DNA of 36,654 nucleotides, taken from assembly GCA_016200585.1 (NCBI GenBank), contig JACQEN010000263.1, positions 1 through 36,654 of the forward strand, read 5' to 3'. This DNA is from Deltaproteobacteria bacterium (GTDB lineage: Bacteria; Desulfobacterota; Binatia; HRBIN30). Positions 1-9,148 of this stretch are shown one piece after another. The translations under genes were made by a program, and so were the position numbers. How positions within the stretch are numbered: position 1 is the first letter of the stretch; each line of letters opens with the position of its first letter. The notes below the pieces were generated by a model, which saw only the letters and a list, made by a program, of their open reading frames with translations, made no database searches and was not told where the DNA came from.

Positions 1-252
1 TCTCGTCCTTTGCCAAACGCTAGTTCGCCGCAGTATCTCGGTCGGGGCCTGCATCGGCATCCGCAGGTCCAGGAATATATGTTGCGGCGGTTGCGGAGTT
101 CGTCCCACCGCGCAACGTTTGCAACCTACGTCCCTGTGGTTTCTGGTCCGGCCTGGGATGGAGCCAGAGTCGTGATCGTCACGGCATACGAACCCGATCA
201 GCAACACTTTGAATCCGACCTCAAAACGCGTAAGAGGAAAGAGGATGACTGA
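1..252 (+). CDS. DUF4258-like toxin, C-terminal part, possibly decayed
   Basis: The frame is open to the left edge of the window, so the start lies outside it or is the TTG at 10. Only the last third is recognisable. A hydrophobic strand followed by TAYEPD and a basic tail (residues VVIVTAYEPDQQHFE and on) matches the C-terminal strand of DUF4258 proteins, which are small RelE-like putative toxins usually encoded just before an MqsA/YgiT-type antitoxin. That is the arrangement here: its TGA overlaps the ATG of the next gene in ATGACTGA. The part before residue 50 is Arg/Ser-rich and does not look like the family, while a neighbouring frame near 2-60 reads more like it, so a frameshift is possible. 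The family call rests on the C-terminus and the neighbour. Confidence 0.5.
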   Translation, partial: SRPLPNASSPQYLGRGLHRHPQVQEYMLRRLRSSSHRATFATYVPVVSGPAWDGARVVIVTAYEPDQQHFESDLKTRKRKEDD

Positions 253-478
253 ACGCAGCCTTTGCCCGCTGTGTGGGGGGCAGCTCGAAGCCGGAACGAC
301 CACGTTCACGGCCGACTTCGGCCGCGGTGTCGTCGTCGTACGCCACGTACCCGCTACGCTCTGCACCCAATGCGGCGAGGCCTGGATCGACGACCGGCAG
401 GCAGCAAAGCTCGAAGAGCTTGTCGGAAACGCCCGCAGAAATGGTCGCGCCGTCGAGGTCATCGACCTCGCCGCATGA
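245..478 (+). CDS. MqsA/YgiT-type zinc-finger antitoxin
   Basis: A 77-residue protein with two CxxC pairs (CPLC near residue 6 and CTQC near 38) that would bind one zinc. Between them is a beta-rich stretch with VVVVRHVPATLC, and after them the motif GEAWIDDRQAAKLEEL. This is the N-terminal half of the MqsA family without the HTH domain, as in many YgiT-type antitoxins paired with DUF4258 toxins. The ATG at 245 is chosen because it overlaps the toxin stop and has AAGAGGAAAGAGG just upstream; an upstream in-frame ATG at 209 would add residues lying inside the toxin gene. It likely neutralises the upstream product by direct binding and may help repress the pair, although without the HTH that is less sure. 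Confidence 0.8.
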   Translation: MTERSLCPLCGGQLEAGTTTFTADFGRGVVVVRHVPATLCTQCGEAWIDDRQAAKLEELVGNARRNGRAVEVIDLAA

Positions 479-555
479 CGGTGCTCCACCTCCCCTCGTT
501 TGATCCGGCTGGCGGGCTTGCGTCGGAGAATCACGAATCGCTCCTTACTTGGGCC

Positions 556-1007
556 TCAGAAATCACTCTTGTCGATCACGTCGACCGAAACGCTGATCGT
601 GTTGTTCGACGGGTTGATCTCGGCGACGGGACCGGTGTCGAGCGACGTCGCCGTGAACGTCAGCGTGCAGCGCACCGGCGATTTGGCGTTGAGCGATGCA
701 TAGTCGGCGGCGACGAAGCGCAGTGGTATCGACGCCGCTTTGATCTTGTTGCCGACAACCGTGATGGTGTCGCCGACCGCGACGCTCTTCGGATCGAAGT
801 CGGGCGTCACAGGCTGGTTCAGAGCATCGCGCAGCAGGCTCGCCGGGCAGGTCGAGTTGCTCACCGTCAGCGGTCGCGAGGCTCGCCGAAGCCGGCGTCG
901 GCCGGTGAAACCTGCCAGTTGTTTTCATGCTGCCCCCAGTCGTCATTGCGGTTACCACGGACCCAAGCTCTGCCGCTTCGTCCGCGCGGACTAATTTCAG
1001 GGCTCAC
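556..1007 (-). pseudogene. Remnant of a secreted protein, truncated and frameshifted
   Basis: Two frames both look protein-like and join near 870. The upstream part, just after the luxR-type gene, reads GRAWVRGNRNDDWGQHENNW then QVSPADAGFGE, and it stops at 867. The next frame continues ASRPLTVSNSTCPASLLRDA and then a beta-rich stretch with DTITVVGNKIKA, LRFVAADYASLNA, CTLTFTATSLDTGPVAEI and NPSNNTISVSVDVID, ending in TGA at 556. A one-base indel would rejoin them. The piece is about 140 residues and has no signal peptide, so it is probably the 3' end of an extracellular protein gene. A GTG at 1007 overlaps the luxR-type stop as GTGA, which could allow coupled translation of the first part. 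I do not recognise the family. Confidence 0.55.
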
Positions 1008-1336
1008 GGTTTGACTCCGTGCGGGCTGGCTCGTTGCTCCAGAACCAGGCGAACCAACTGGGCGTGGCGGCGTACGCCGACTTTGGCGTAGATCTGCCGC
1101 AGGTGGGCCCGGACGGTGTGAATGCTGACGCCAAGTGTACGCGAGGTTTCGGCAATGCTCAGCGCGTGACCCATCAGCCAGGCCACCTCCGCCTCGGTCT
1201 TGGTCAGACCGAGGGCTCTGCGAAACGCTTTGCCGGGAGGGGGCAGAACCTCTTCTCCTGTGAACGACATTGATGGCCGCCGTGCTCCACCGGTACCGTT
1301 GGCGCGTTTCCCTCCCTGCGTCGTACGGAGCGTCAT
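1004..1336 (-). CDS. Standalone LuxR-type HTH regulator
   Basis: About 110 residues, of which the last 65 form a GerE/LuxR four-helix DNA-binding domain. It begins LGLTKTEAEVAWLMGHALSI, continues AETSRTLGVSIHTVRAHLRQ and ends IYAKVGVRRHAQLVRLVL. The HTH is the subtype usually found at the end of 350-residue regulators, but here there is no sensor or receiver domain. Starts at 1336 (ATG, MTLRTTQ) and 1270 (ATG, MSFTGEE) are both possible; neither has a clear ribosome-binding site. The frame stays open upstream, but that sequence crosses the palindromic operators and is not protein-like. The paired palindromes at 1407-1457 lie 71-121 bp upstream, so it may be controlled by them or bind them. 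Its target is inferred only from position. Confidence 0.8.
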   Translation of the reverse strand: MTLRTTQGGKRANGTGGARRPSMSFTGEEVLPPPGKAFRRALGLTKTEAEVAWLMGHALSIAETSRTLGVSIHTVRAHLRQIYAKVGVRRHAQLVRLVLEQRASPHGVKP

Positions 1337-1406
1337 GGTACGTGGCAATGGCAATGGCCGTGCCGCGCAGTTGCTGCCGGACAATGGTCGTCTGCCACAC
1401 GGCGAA

Positions 1407-1457
1407 TGTGCGGTCATCCGCACACCGACTTTCGAGCGTTGTGCGGATGACCGCACA
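1407..1457. promoter_or_regulatory. Tandem 18-bp palindromic operators, copy A
   Basis: Two palindromes lie between the leftward luxR-type gene and the rightward giant gene. Site 1, TGTGCGGTCATCCGCACA, is at 1407-1424. Site 2, TGTGCGGATGACCGCACA, is at 1440-1457. Each has perfect 7-bp arms around a 4-bp centre, and site 2 is the exact reverse complement of site 1. The centres are 33 bp apart, about three helical turns, so two dimers would sit on the same DNA face. The same arrangement recurs at 10072-10122. The bound regulator is not identified; the nearby LuxR-type protein and the sigma-54 response regulator are candidates. Confidence 0.8.
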
Positions 1458-1594
1458 CTCGATTCCAAGCAGTATGGCGCTTGCGTGCGGTCGTTACACG
1501 CGGCAGAGTACGCGCCGCGTTGGTGACTGAGTTGAGCGGGTTCGGACGAAGAGGGGCGTCTGCGACGGTTGGATCGTTTGATCGGCGTCTGGCA

Positions 1595-4500
1595 ATGTCG
1601 ATCACGATCTTGACGATCTGCATTTGCCTGGCGTTGCTGTTCCGCGCCGGCCGGGTGGTGGCTAGCTGCAACCAGATCCCCGGTACACAAAATCAGTTTC
1701 GCGGCGCGCGTGGCGTGCTCGATCGGCCGTTTGCCGGGCCTGGCGACCTGGTCGACGTGCATCTGGTGCCGGCTTGCGACACAGCAGCCATCGACGACAA
1801 CCCGCTGGTCAGCGTGCTCTTCAAACCGCCGCACGGGCGAAATACGTTGGTCGTCGTCGCCGGCAGTTGTGACGGTCTCGATTCGTCGCTGGCGGCCTGC
1901 GAGGCGTCAGCCGACGTTGGACGCGCCGTGTGTTTGCCGGGGGAGGTGCAACGAATCGATGCAACGCATCTGCGCTTTCGCTTTCCGGACACCGATAGTC
2001 TGGTCGGCGGCGACGATGACGACCGCACCCTGAGCGGCCCCGCCGCCATCGCCGTCAGCCCACGAAACACTCCGCTGCCGTGCGCTCTGGCCCAGACCGA
2101 CTGCAAGCACAGCGACACCGGCGCCGTGTGCGTCGATACCTTCTTCGCGATCGACGGGAGCTGTGGGACCCAACCGGATTCGCTGTTCGGCCACTTCACG
2201 GCGCTCCCACGCGCGAACGACTACTCGGCGTTGTGCACCGAACCGAGCCCGCCGTGTACGGGGCGTGCTGCCGAAGCCCGTTTCACCATCGACACGGCCG
2301 GCAACCTCCTCATCCCCATGGATTGGCAGGGGGTCATCCTCGGCCAGGTGCCGATTGCGCGCTTGCTGCGCGGTGCCAGCAGCATCGCCGCGTTTCCTGA
2401 AAGCAATCAGCCTGTCGTCGTCCCCGACAATAGCTACCTGGGCTCGTTCTCTCCCGAGGGGGGACGCCTACCCCCGCTGTTCGATCCGCAGTCGGATCCG
2501 ACGGCATTGCACGAAGCCGTGTTGTTCGGTTCTGCTGATGCGCCACGCTCGGTGCTGCGCATCGCGCGCCTCAGCGCCACGGGTCTGGCGTGTAGCGGTG
2601 GTGTGCGCGCCGGAGCCGAGTGCCGCTCCGACCAGGACTGTCCGAACGGCGCCTGCGGCACCGCTGCGCCGCTGTTCGACTTCAGCACTCGCTTCCTGGA
2701 CGGCATCGGGCCGGTGCTGATCGCGCGCTTCGGCTCCGGTGTATGCCAGACCGGTGGTGGCGCTTGCCGTGACGACTCCGACTGCGGCGGTGCCGGTCGC
2801 TGTGTCGGATATCGCTTGAGTGCCAAAGATCCGGTGCCGATTGATGCGCTCATCGATACGCCGCAAGTGTTCGCTACTGTTGTCCCGGAAGCCATCGACG
2901 GGCGTGACTTGAACGGCGACGGTGATGCCACCGACGACGTGATCCTGCTGACCGATCGCCGCACCGGGGTGCAGCGTCCGCTGGGTGAAAGCCCCGGCCG
3001 TGCGGCGACGCGCATCCACGATGCTCCGTTCAGCTATCCGGCGGTTGCCGCCGAAGATCGCATCGTCGCTTTTCTCGAAGCCGAGCCGTTGCAGGGAGAT
3101 GCCGATGCCAACGGCGACGGCGATCGTTTCGATTCGATCCTGCGGATCTATCGGCTCGATGACAATCACGCCGAGGATCTGAGCCCGGCTGTGGCCACAG
3201 CCGTCGACGCGGAACCGTTGGTGAACGATCGCAGCGTCCTGATCTCCGCTGGCGCCGTGTTCTTCCGCGCTTCAGAAGCGGCCGGATCGGCTCAGCAGAC
3301 GGCGCGCGTCAGCGTCGCCACCTCCGGCGAGGCCGCGGATGGCCAGGCGCTGCACCCGGCGCTGTCGAAGGATGGTCTGCAGGTCGCCTTCGAAAGCGAC
3401 GCCGCCAATCTCGGCTCCGACGCCGCAACGTTGCGAACATTTCTCCGCGACCTGAATCGTGGTCGGACACTGCCAATTCGCATCGACCACGCGGGGGTAC
3501 CGCCGGATAGCCCGCCCTTGTATCCGTCGCTGTCGGGCAACGGGCGTTTTGTTGCGGTGTCGGTACGCGACACCAGTGGTATCGCGCAGATCTTCGCTTA
3601 TGATCGCGATGCGGATGCTAACGGCGTCTTCGACGAACCCGGCACGACTCTAGCCGTACCCATCAGCCGCAGCCTCAAACTCGATTCCACGACTCCGTGG
3701 GGAAGTGCGGACTCGTTGTTCCCCATCATCAGTGCTGACGGCCGCTGGTTCGCATTTCAATCCTTCGCCCCCAACCTCAGGAACCTCGGTACCGACGCCC
3801 AGATGGTTCGCACCTGGTGGGCGCATCGCGACCTAGTAGCGAGCGAAGATGACAATTTCGGCATCGATATCGCAACGGTCAACAATACCTTCGGGATTGC
3901 GACAGCGCCTTCCGTGCTTCAGCTGCCGGGTCTTTCGGCCGACGGTCGCTTCGTTGCGTTCTCGAACTTCGATCGCAATCTGGGAACGGTGGATCTGAAT
4001 GACTTTTGCTTGAACCTGGGGACCACGTCGACGAGTTGCGCCGACGTCATCGTCCGAGACATGCAACACCAAATGACCGAGTTGGTGAGCGTCAGCTCTC
4101 TCGGCCAACAAGGCGACAATCAATCGCTGACGACGGTGCTCTCGGCCAACGGGCGCTTCGTCGGCTTCGTAAGTGCAGCGTCCAATCTCGTCGCCGGGGA
4201 CACCAACGGAGCGCTTGATGTGTTCGTCCACGACCGCGAACGCCATGTGACGACACGCGTGAGCGTCGCCTCGGACGGCCGGCAGGCGAATGCTGCATCG
4301 TTCGGCCGCGTTCTCGCCCTCTCCGACGACGGCCGATTCATTGCCTTCACCAGTCGCGCCAATAACCTGGTCACCGACGATGACAACGATTCGTGCGATC
4401 AAGATCTCAACGGCAGTGCCACGGACAACTGTACGGACGTCTTTGTGCATGATCGACGGACCGGGTTTACGCGCCGCGTCAGCGTTGCCAGCGATGGCAC

Positions 4501-7477
4501 GCAAGGGGACGCAGGATCGAGCGACCCGGCGATGTCTGGCGATGGACAAAGCATTGCTTTCGAAAGCACCGCCAGCACTCTGGTGCCCGCTCCGGGTGCA
4601 CGGACGTGCGGCAAGTCGGGGTCCACTGCCTGTCCAGCCATCTATCTCGCCCGGCCGCAGACCCCAGGACTGGATCTCAACGGCGACGGCGACAGCGATG
4701 ACACCCTTCTGTCCGTATTCGACACGCAAGATGCCGGCGTTGGTGTGCGCACTCTCGGAGCCGCGACGCAAGTCGCTGTGTATGGTGACGGCGCGGTCTT
4801 CCTGGTTCCCGAGAATGCTTCGCACGAGGACCTGAACGGCGACGGCGACCGCGATGACACCGTCGCGCACTACACGCAAGGACGGCGCGACGCCTGGCGG
4901 GTGCGCAACCTTCGCAAGGCCGCGCACCAGGTCGCTCTGTCGGCAGACTGGGTGGCGGCGCTGGTTTCCGAGTCGGATGAAGGTCGGGTCGATTTGAATG
5001 GCGATGGTGATTTCGATGACGACGTCCTGGAAGTCTATGGACTCGGTAGCGATGCGAACTGGCACAACACGGCGCTGGTCGGCGATCGGGTGGCGATCGA
5101 CGGCGACTCGATCGTCGTCCTATCCGCCGAGTCGGCGGCCGGAGTCGACCTGAATGGCGACGGCGATAGAGTGGACCGGGTCATTCAGGTCTACAACGCG
5201 CGCTCGCAGCAGGTCACCAACTACGGCCAGGCGGCCGAGGAATTTGTGCTTGGTTACGGACTGGTGGCGTTTCGTTCGTTGGAACGTGCTCAGGGGCATC
5301 ACGATCTAAACGGCGATGGCGATATAGATGACGGAGTCCTGCAGGTCATCGATCTGCAGAACGATCGGTTGCTCAACACCGGCGCCGCGGTCACACCCTG
5401 CCGGCTTGCGGCTTGCGATCCACGTGTGCCGTATCGGGTGCTACGCGATACCGTGAAGTTTCTTACCTTCGAGGTAGAGCAGGGGAGGGACTTGAACGGC
5501 GACGGCGACAGTGCGGATCTCGTCCTGCAAAGTTTCAATGTGCGTGCTGCGGAGAGTACCGCAGGTGCACAGGGCAAGGCCGTTCGCGGCGTTCGCTTCG
5601 ACGGTAAGCAGAGTGAACGAAGCTCCGATACGGTGACGACGATCGGAGCGATTGCACGCGGGCTGTGCAGTGACAGTGGCCGGGCATGTGTCGACGCGGC
5701 CGATTGCGGCAAGGGTGCGCAGTGCTTCTTGCCACCCGGGCACTGTGTGGAGGACATCGGCGCGACCTGCGACACCACGCTCACGACTCAGGCGTGTGGA
5801 AAGGATGCCTTCTGTGTCTCGACCCACGTCGCCGGCAAAGGCAAATGCCGTCGGCAACTCGGGCCTTGCACAACCGACGCGGATTGTTCAAACGCTGCCA
5901 CTTGCGAAGAGTCGGGCAAGCCTGTTTCGGCTTTGGCCAACCCTCTCGCCGACACGGTAGGGGCGCACGTATTTGCCGGCGGCGATGTCGCGGGAAAAGT
6001 GGTCGTGGCGGCGGTTGCCGATATGGATGGCGACGAGATTGCCGATCCGTTCGACAATTGCCCGAGGGTTGCGAACGTCGATCAGCGCGACGCGGATGGA
6101 GACGGCATTGGCGACGCGTGCGCTTCAGACTTGTCCGTTCCGACAGCGACAGCCAGCGCGAAGCCGACGGTCAGTGCAACTCCGGCAGGAGCTCCCACCG
6201 TACCTCCCTCGCACAATCAAGGCGGCTGCAACGTCGGTGGTGCCTCGCCGCCTGCCGTGTCGCTGGTTGTGCTTCTGGTCACGTTGCTTCTGCTCCGCAG
6301 CAAGCGCGGCAAGGCGGTGCTCGTCGTGGGGATTCTGTTGGTGCGCAGCGCTGCCGTTCTGGCGCAGTGCACCGGCGACTGCGACGCCTCGGGTGCGGTG
6401 ACGGTCGACGAAATCGTGCGTATGACCGGCGTGGCGTTGGGCGAGGCGGATATCACGGCCTGCGCCAGCGGAGATGTGGATGGCGATCTTCAGATCACCG
6501 TCGACGAGATCGTTGCGGCGGTGGACCGCGCGCTGCAGGGTTGCGCGGTCAGCCTGGAAACCCAGGCCGGTGCGGTCGTCACGACGCTTCGCGGCCTGGT
6601 GTTGACGCCGATGATCGAGCGCGTGTTGGCGCTGAGCCTCGTCAACGCCGGTTCGAGCGGAGCATGCCCTCTGGGCGGAAGCTTTCGCAGCACTTGTGAA
6701 GAAGCCGATTCGGAGATCATCCGGATTCCAATTGCGACGTCCAGCTGCCGAGTCGCTACACCGGAGGGATCGGCCTTGCTGGATGGAACGGTGAGCATGG
6801 TGGCTGCCGGCCTGTGTCCGAACGTTTTGGTTCCACTCAACGTCTTGGTGGATCTTGGAATCAGCACTGCCTTTGAAGACTCGTCGGGAAATCCGCTCCT
6901 CAGCGTCGCCTACGATACGAGAGTGCGGATCGAAAGGTTCGACTTCGGATCTTATCCATGTCGGATCCGCGGCGGTGATGGCGTGCTCGACGGCAGCATC
7001 GATTTCCAACTGGCAAGGTCGGGGGAGCATCGGGTTGATCTCCACGACCTGAGCATAAGCATCCGCGACGTGCAGTTCGCAGCGGAGCCGCCATGTGAGC
7101 CGGCGACTCAAGTTGCAACCATGACCGGCGGCATGCGTGTCATCGACGAGCACGCCCCACCGCGTGTCACTCTCGATGCACGGGTCGAAGGTCTGACCTT
7201 CACCGTACGGCGTTTTGCCGGAGCAGTCGACGTGCAGGGGCGGCTCCTGTCGGATTGCACGGGTGGTCCGGTGAATTTGTCGACCACGTCAGCGTTGCGG
7301 ATCAGTCTCGACCACCCCTGTTTTACCGGCGGTATGGTGAACATCAACAGCGCCGTCGGCAACTCGACGCTCTCATTCACATCAAGCGGAGGGATCGATA
7401 TCGATCGTGGCGGCGATCAGCCGCCGCTGCACTACGAGTCGTGCCTCGACGCTGCATTGCGGAGCTGCACGCAGTGA
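1595..7477 (+). CDS. Giant secreted beta-propeller/Ca-binding repeat protein, fused to a dockerin-like protein
   Basis: 1960 residues. Start ATG 1595 ([15 protein letters not shown]) gives a signal peptide ending VVASC, which could be a lipobox; the frame is open further up but not protein-like. Cys-rich GxxCxxDxDC motifs lie near residues 330-410 and 1350-1445. Seven PD40/TolB-like blade motifs (S-x-D/N-G-R-F-V-A-F) lie at nucleotides 3360-4580. DLNGDGD loops with the D-x-N-x-D-G-D Ca-binding pattern occur at 2906 and six times at 4673-5510. A thrombospondin type-3-like motif ([18 protein letters not shown]) is near residue 1490. Then come a Thr/Pro linker, a MYXO-CTERM-like tail with Cys1545, and, in the same frame, a second signal-peptide-like segment, two EF-hand/dockerin-like VTVDEIV motifs and a 300-residue Cys-containing domain I do not recognise. 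It is probably displayed at the cell surface; the ligand is unknown. Confidence 0.85.
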   Translation: MSITILTICICLALLFRAGRVVASCNQIPGTQNQFRGARGVLDRPFAGPGDLVDVHLVPACDTAAIDDNPLVSVLFKPPHGRNTLVVVAGSCDGLDSSLAACEASADVGRAVCLPGEVQRIDATHLRFRFPDTDSLVGGDDDDRTLSGPAAIAVSPRNTPLPCALAQTDCKHSDTGAVCVDTFFAIDGSCGTQPDSLFGHFTALPRANDYSALCTEPSPPCTGRAAEARFTIDTAGNLLIPMDWQGVILGQVPIARLLRGASSIAAFPESNQPVVVPDNSYLGSFSPEGGRLPPLFDPQSDPTALHEAVLFGSADAPRSVLRIARLSATGLACSGGVRAGAECRSDQDCPNGACGTAAPLFDFSTRFLDGIGPVLIARFGSGVCQTGGGACRDDSDCGGAGRCVGYRLSAKDPVPIDALIDTPQVFATVVPEAIDGRDLNGDGDATDDVILLTDRRTGVQRPLGESPGRAATRIHDAPFSYPAVAAEDRIVAFLEAEPLQGDADANGDGDRFDSILRIYRLDDNHAEDLSPAVATAVDAEPLVNDRSVLISAGAVFFRASEAAGSAQQTARVSVATSGEAADGQALHPALSKDGLQVAFESDAANLGSDAATLRTFLRDLNRGRTLPIRIDHAGVPPDSPPLYPSLSGNGRFVAVSVRDTSGIAQIFAYDRDADANGVFDEPGTTLAVPISRSLKLDSTTPWGSADSLFPIISADGRWFAFQSFAPNLRNLGTDAQMVRTWWAHRDLVASEDDNFGIDIATVNNTFGIATAPSVLQLPGLSADGRFVAFSNFDRNLGTVDLNDFCLNLGTTSTSCADVIVRDMQHQMTELVSVSSLGQQGDNQSLTTVLSANGRFVGFVSAASNLVAGDTNGALDVFVHDRERHVTTRVSVASDGRQANAASFGRVLALSDDGRFIAFTSRANNLVTDDDNDSCDQDLNGSATDNCTDVFVHDRRTGFTRRVSVASDGTQGDAGSSDPAMSGDGQSIAFESTASTLVPAPGARTCGKSGSTACPAIYLARPQTPGLDLNGDGDSDDTLLSVFDTQDAGVGVRTLGAATQVAVYGDGAVFLVPENASHEDLNGDGDRDDTVAHYTQGRRDAWRVRNLRKAAHQVALSADWVAALVSESDEGRVDLNGDGDFDDDVLEVYGLGSDANWHNTALVGDRVAIDGDSIVVLSAESAAGVDLNGDGDRVDRVIQVYNARSQQVTNYGQAAEEFVLGYGLVAFRSLERAQGHHDLNGDGDIDDGVLQVIDLQNDRLLNTGAAVTPCRLAACDPRVPYRVLRDTVKFLTFEVEQGRDLNGDGDSADLVLQSFNVRAAESTAGAQGKAVRGVRFDGKQSERSSDTVTTIGAIARGLCSDSGRACVDAADCGKGAQCFLPPGHCVEDIGATCDTTLTTQACGKDAFCVSTHVAGKGKCRRQLGPCTTDADCSNAATCEESGKPVSALANPLADTVGAHVFAGGDVAGKVVVAAVADMDGDEIADPFDNCPRVANVDQRDADGDGIGDACASDLSVPTATASAKPTVSATPAGAPTVPPSHNQGGCNVGGASPPAVSLVVLLVTLLLLRSKRGKAVLVVGILLVRSAAVLAQCTGDCDASGAVTVDEIVRMTGVALGEADITACASGDVDGDLQITVDEIVAAVDRALQGCAVSLETQAGAVVTTLRGLVLTPMIERVLALSLVNAGSSGACPLGGSFRSTCEEADSEIIRIPIATSSCRVATPEGSALLDGTVSMVAAGLCPNVLVPLNVLVDLGISTAFEDSSGNPLLSVAYDTRVRIERFDFGSYPCRIRGGDGVLDGSIDFQLARSGEHRVDLHDLSISIRDVQFAAEPPCEPATQVATMTGGMRVIDEHAPPRVTLDARVEGLTFTVRRFAGAVDVQGRLLSDCTGGPVNLSTTSALRISLDHPCFTGGMVNINSAVGNSTLSFTSSGGIDIDRGGDQPPLHYESCLDAALRSCTQ
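4673..5550 (+). repeat. Six tandem ~52-residue Ca-binding repeats
   Basis: The motif DLNGDGD followed by two or three variable residues, D, and a hydrophobic strand starts at 4673, 4829, 4991, 5147, 5303 and 5489. Spacings are 156, 162, 156, 156 and 186 bases. Between loops there is usually a V-A-x-x-x-S-E strand. Isolated copies at 2906 and 3104 (ANGDGD) are about 200 bases apart. The regular 52-residue period suggests propeller-like or stacked beta repeats, each holding one calcium ion. The Ca role is inferred from the loop pattern. Confidence 0.75.
6221..6370 (+). other. In-frame junction of a sorting tail and a second signal peptide
   Basis: Inside the giant gene, [20 protein letters not shown] then [11 protein letters not shown] has the three parts of a MYXO-CTERM-like surface-sorting tail (Gly/Cys motif, hydrophobic helix, basic end), which normally ends a protein. 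Here the frame continues with [19 protein letters not shown], a signal-peptide-like segment, and then a dockerin-like start [16 protein letters not shown] that elsewhere would begin a mature protein. There is no stop codon between them. GTG codons at 6317 and 6326 could be internal starts, with only AAGG at 6311 as a weak ribosome-binding site. Confidence 0.65.
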
Positions 7478-7524
7478 ACAGCCCGGTGTCTCTCGTCATT
7501 TAGCCTTGAAGTGACATAAGAACC

Positions 7525-7672
7525 TCACCGCAGAGGCGCCGAGGCGCAGAGAATGCAGCTCGCCAAACCCCCGAGTGTGGCAAATCAAAGCCCATTGAAA
7601 ATGAGCTCTCCATTTCCGGCCATTTCACACCCTGAGCCTTCTCTTCTCTGCGTCTTCGCGCCTTTGCGGTGA
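7525..7672. repeat. Imperfect inverted repeat between convergent genes
   Basis: Arms at 7525-7553 and 7644-7672 match at 25 of 29 positions. The core word is CACCGCAGAGGCGC on the left and its complement GCGCCTTTGCGGTG on the right. The 90-base spacer shows no gene. The repeat lies between the stop of the giant gene and the stop of the response regulator and could end transcription from both sides. Words of this kind (CGCAGAGGCGC) occur as dispersed intergenic repeats in several high-GC bacteria. Confidence 0.6.
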
Positions 7673-7692
7673 AATCTTTTGTCAGATTAGGG

Positions 7693-9114
7693 TTAGCGGA
7701 TGCCCAGGCGCCACAGCTTGTCGATCAGGGTGCGCCTGCCGATACCGAGCTCGACGGCAGCTTGCGTCTGGTTGCCGTTGCAGCGGGTCAAGGCGTCGCG
7801 AATGGCTTGAGCCTCGACACGGTCGACGATGCTGCGCAAGGAATTGCCGTTATTGCCGGTAATCGATTCCGCTGGGGCCACTTCGTCGGAAAGCAGGTCG
7901 CTGCTGATCATCGCACCGGCCTCCGCCATGGTGTAGGCGCGTTCGACTTCGTGCTCTAGCTCACGCACATTCCCGGGATACGCGTGTGCGCCGAGTTGCG
8001 TCAGCGCCTCCGGGGTGAAGCCTAGAACCTGCTTGCCGTGGCGCCTCTGCAGGCATCCCAGGAAATGCTGTGCCAACACGGGGATGTCTTCCTTGCGATC
8101 GCGAAGCGGCGGCAGCGTCACCGTGAAGATGCGCAGTCGATAGTAGAGATCTTGCCGGAAGCGTCCGGCGGCGACGTCCTGTTGCAGGTCGCGGTGGGTG
8201 GCAGCGACGATGCGGACGTCTACCTTGATTGGATTTGCGTCGCCGACCCGTCGAATCTCTCCTTGGTCCAGTACACGCAATAAGCGGGTTTGCAGCTCTG
8301 CCGGGCAATCACCGATCTCGTCCAGAAAGAGTGTGCCTCCGTGGGCGATCTCGAAGAGCCCCTGGCGATCCTCTGCCGCGCCGGTGAATGCACCGCGGCG
8401 ATGTCCAAACAACTCGCTGGTCAGAAGATCCGGAGAAAGCGCGCCGCAGTTTTCGCTGACGAAAGGTTTGTCGGCACGCGGACCGTTGTAGTGCAAGGCG
8501 CGCGCGATGAGCTCCTTGCCGGTGCCGGTTTCTCCGAGAATGAGCACTGTGGTGTCGGTGGCAACGACGCGCTCGACGAGGGCCAAGGTCTTGGAAAGGG
8601 CAGGGCTGCTGCCGACGATCTCCTCGAAGCGGTAGCGGCCTGCCGCGTCGCGACGCAGCATCGTGTTTTCGACACGCAGCCGTTCGTTGCTGAGCTTCAG
8701 CTCCGCTTGCAAGCGCCGATTGTCGGCCGCCAGCTGGTGCACTTCGAGGCCCTGCTTTACCGCGTGGCGCAGGTCGTCCTTCTTCCAAGGTTTCGTGAGG
8801 TAGCGAAACAGGCTGCCGGCGTTGATCGCTTCGATCAACGAGTCGATTTCGGTGTAGCCGGTCAGAATGATGCGGATGAGATCGGGATACAGGGCGATGG
8901 TCTGTTGGATGAACTCGGTACCGGTCATGCCGGGCATACGTTGGTCAATGATGGCGACGGCAATTTCTGGGTGTTCGGCGAGAAGCTTCAGCCCGCTGGC
9001 CCCATCCGTCGCGGTGTATACCGTACAACGCGAACCCAACGTGATGCGCACGAGGCTTACGCTCGCTGGCTCGTCGTCGATAACGAGTACGGCTGGGGCA
9101 GGGGTCTCGGTCAT
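7693..9114 (-). CDS. Sigma-54-dependent response regulator, NtrC/AtoC type
   Basis: 473 residues in three domains. Residues 1-120 are a receiver with the acidic pair D13/D14, phosphoacceptor D57 (IIDQRMPG) and a switch lysine in TKPWKKDD. A Leu-rich coiled coil follows at about 125-155. The AAA+ domain has Walker A GETGTGKE, the sigma-54 contact loop GAFTGA and Walker [12 protein letters not shown], so it should open sigma-54 promoters. The last 45 residues are a Fis-type HTH ([20 protein letters not shown]). The start [16 protein letters not shown] is 34 bp after the stop of the upstream kinase gene, so the two form an operon. The kinase upstream, and perhaps the membrane kinase at 10206, should phosphorylate it. 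No clear -24/-12 promoter was found nearby, so its target is open. Confidence 0.95.
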   Translation of the reverse strand: MTETPAPAVLVIDDEPASVSLVRITLGSRCTVYTATDGASGLKLLAEHPEIAVAIIDQRMPGMTGTEFIQQTIALYPDLIRIILTGYTEIDSLIEAINAGSLFRYLTKPWKKDDLRHAVKQGLEVHQLAADNRRLQAELKLSNERLRVENTMLRRDAAGRYRFEEIVGSSPALSKTLALVERVVATDTTVLILGETGTGKELIARALHYNGPRADKPFVSENCGALSPDLLTSELFGHRRGAFTGAAEDRQGLFEIAHGGTLFLDEIGDCPAELQTRLLRVLDQGEIRRVGDANPIKVDVRIVAATHRDLQQDVAAGRFRQDLYYRLRIFTVTLPPLRDRKEDIPVLAQHFLGCLQRRHGKQVLGFTPEALTQLGAHAYPGNVRELEHEVERAYTMAEAGAMISSDLLSDEVAPAESITGNNGNSLRSIVDRVEAQAIRDALTRCNGNQTQAAVELGIGRRTLIDKLWRLGIR

Positions 9115-9148
9115 GGCTCTTCTGGTTAGCCCGAAACGAGAGCCGTGC

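Noticed and set aside
1475-1490. Possible sigma-54 promoter (TGGCGC then TGC) before the giant gene
   Set aside because: The GG and GC elements are 9 rather than 10 bases apart and the -12 part lacks TTGC, so it does not meet the sigma-54 spacing rule despite the adjacent sigma-54 activator.
1338-1834. Longer luxR-type reading frame (up to 276 residues)
   Set aside because: The added part is not protein-like, crosses the operator palindromes and runs antisense through the start of the giant gene.
3833-5065. 410-residue leftward open frame inside the giant gene
   Set aside because: It is an antisense shadow produced by GC-rich codons and the DLNGDGD repeats; the rightward frame has clear domains.
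6125-7153. 342-residue leftward open frame
   Set aside because: It has no domain, no ribosome-binding site, His/Gln/Arg-rich composition and lies opposite well-supported coding sequence.
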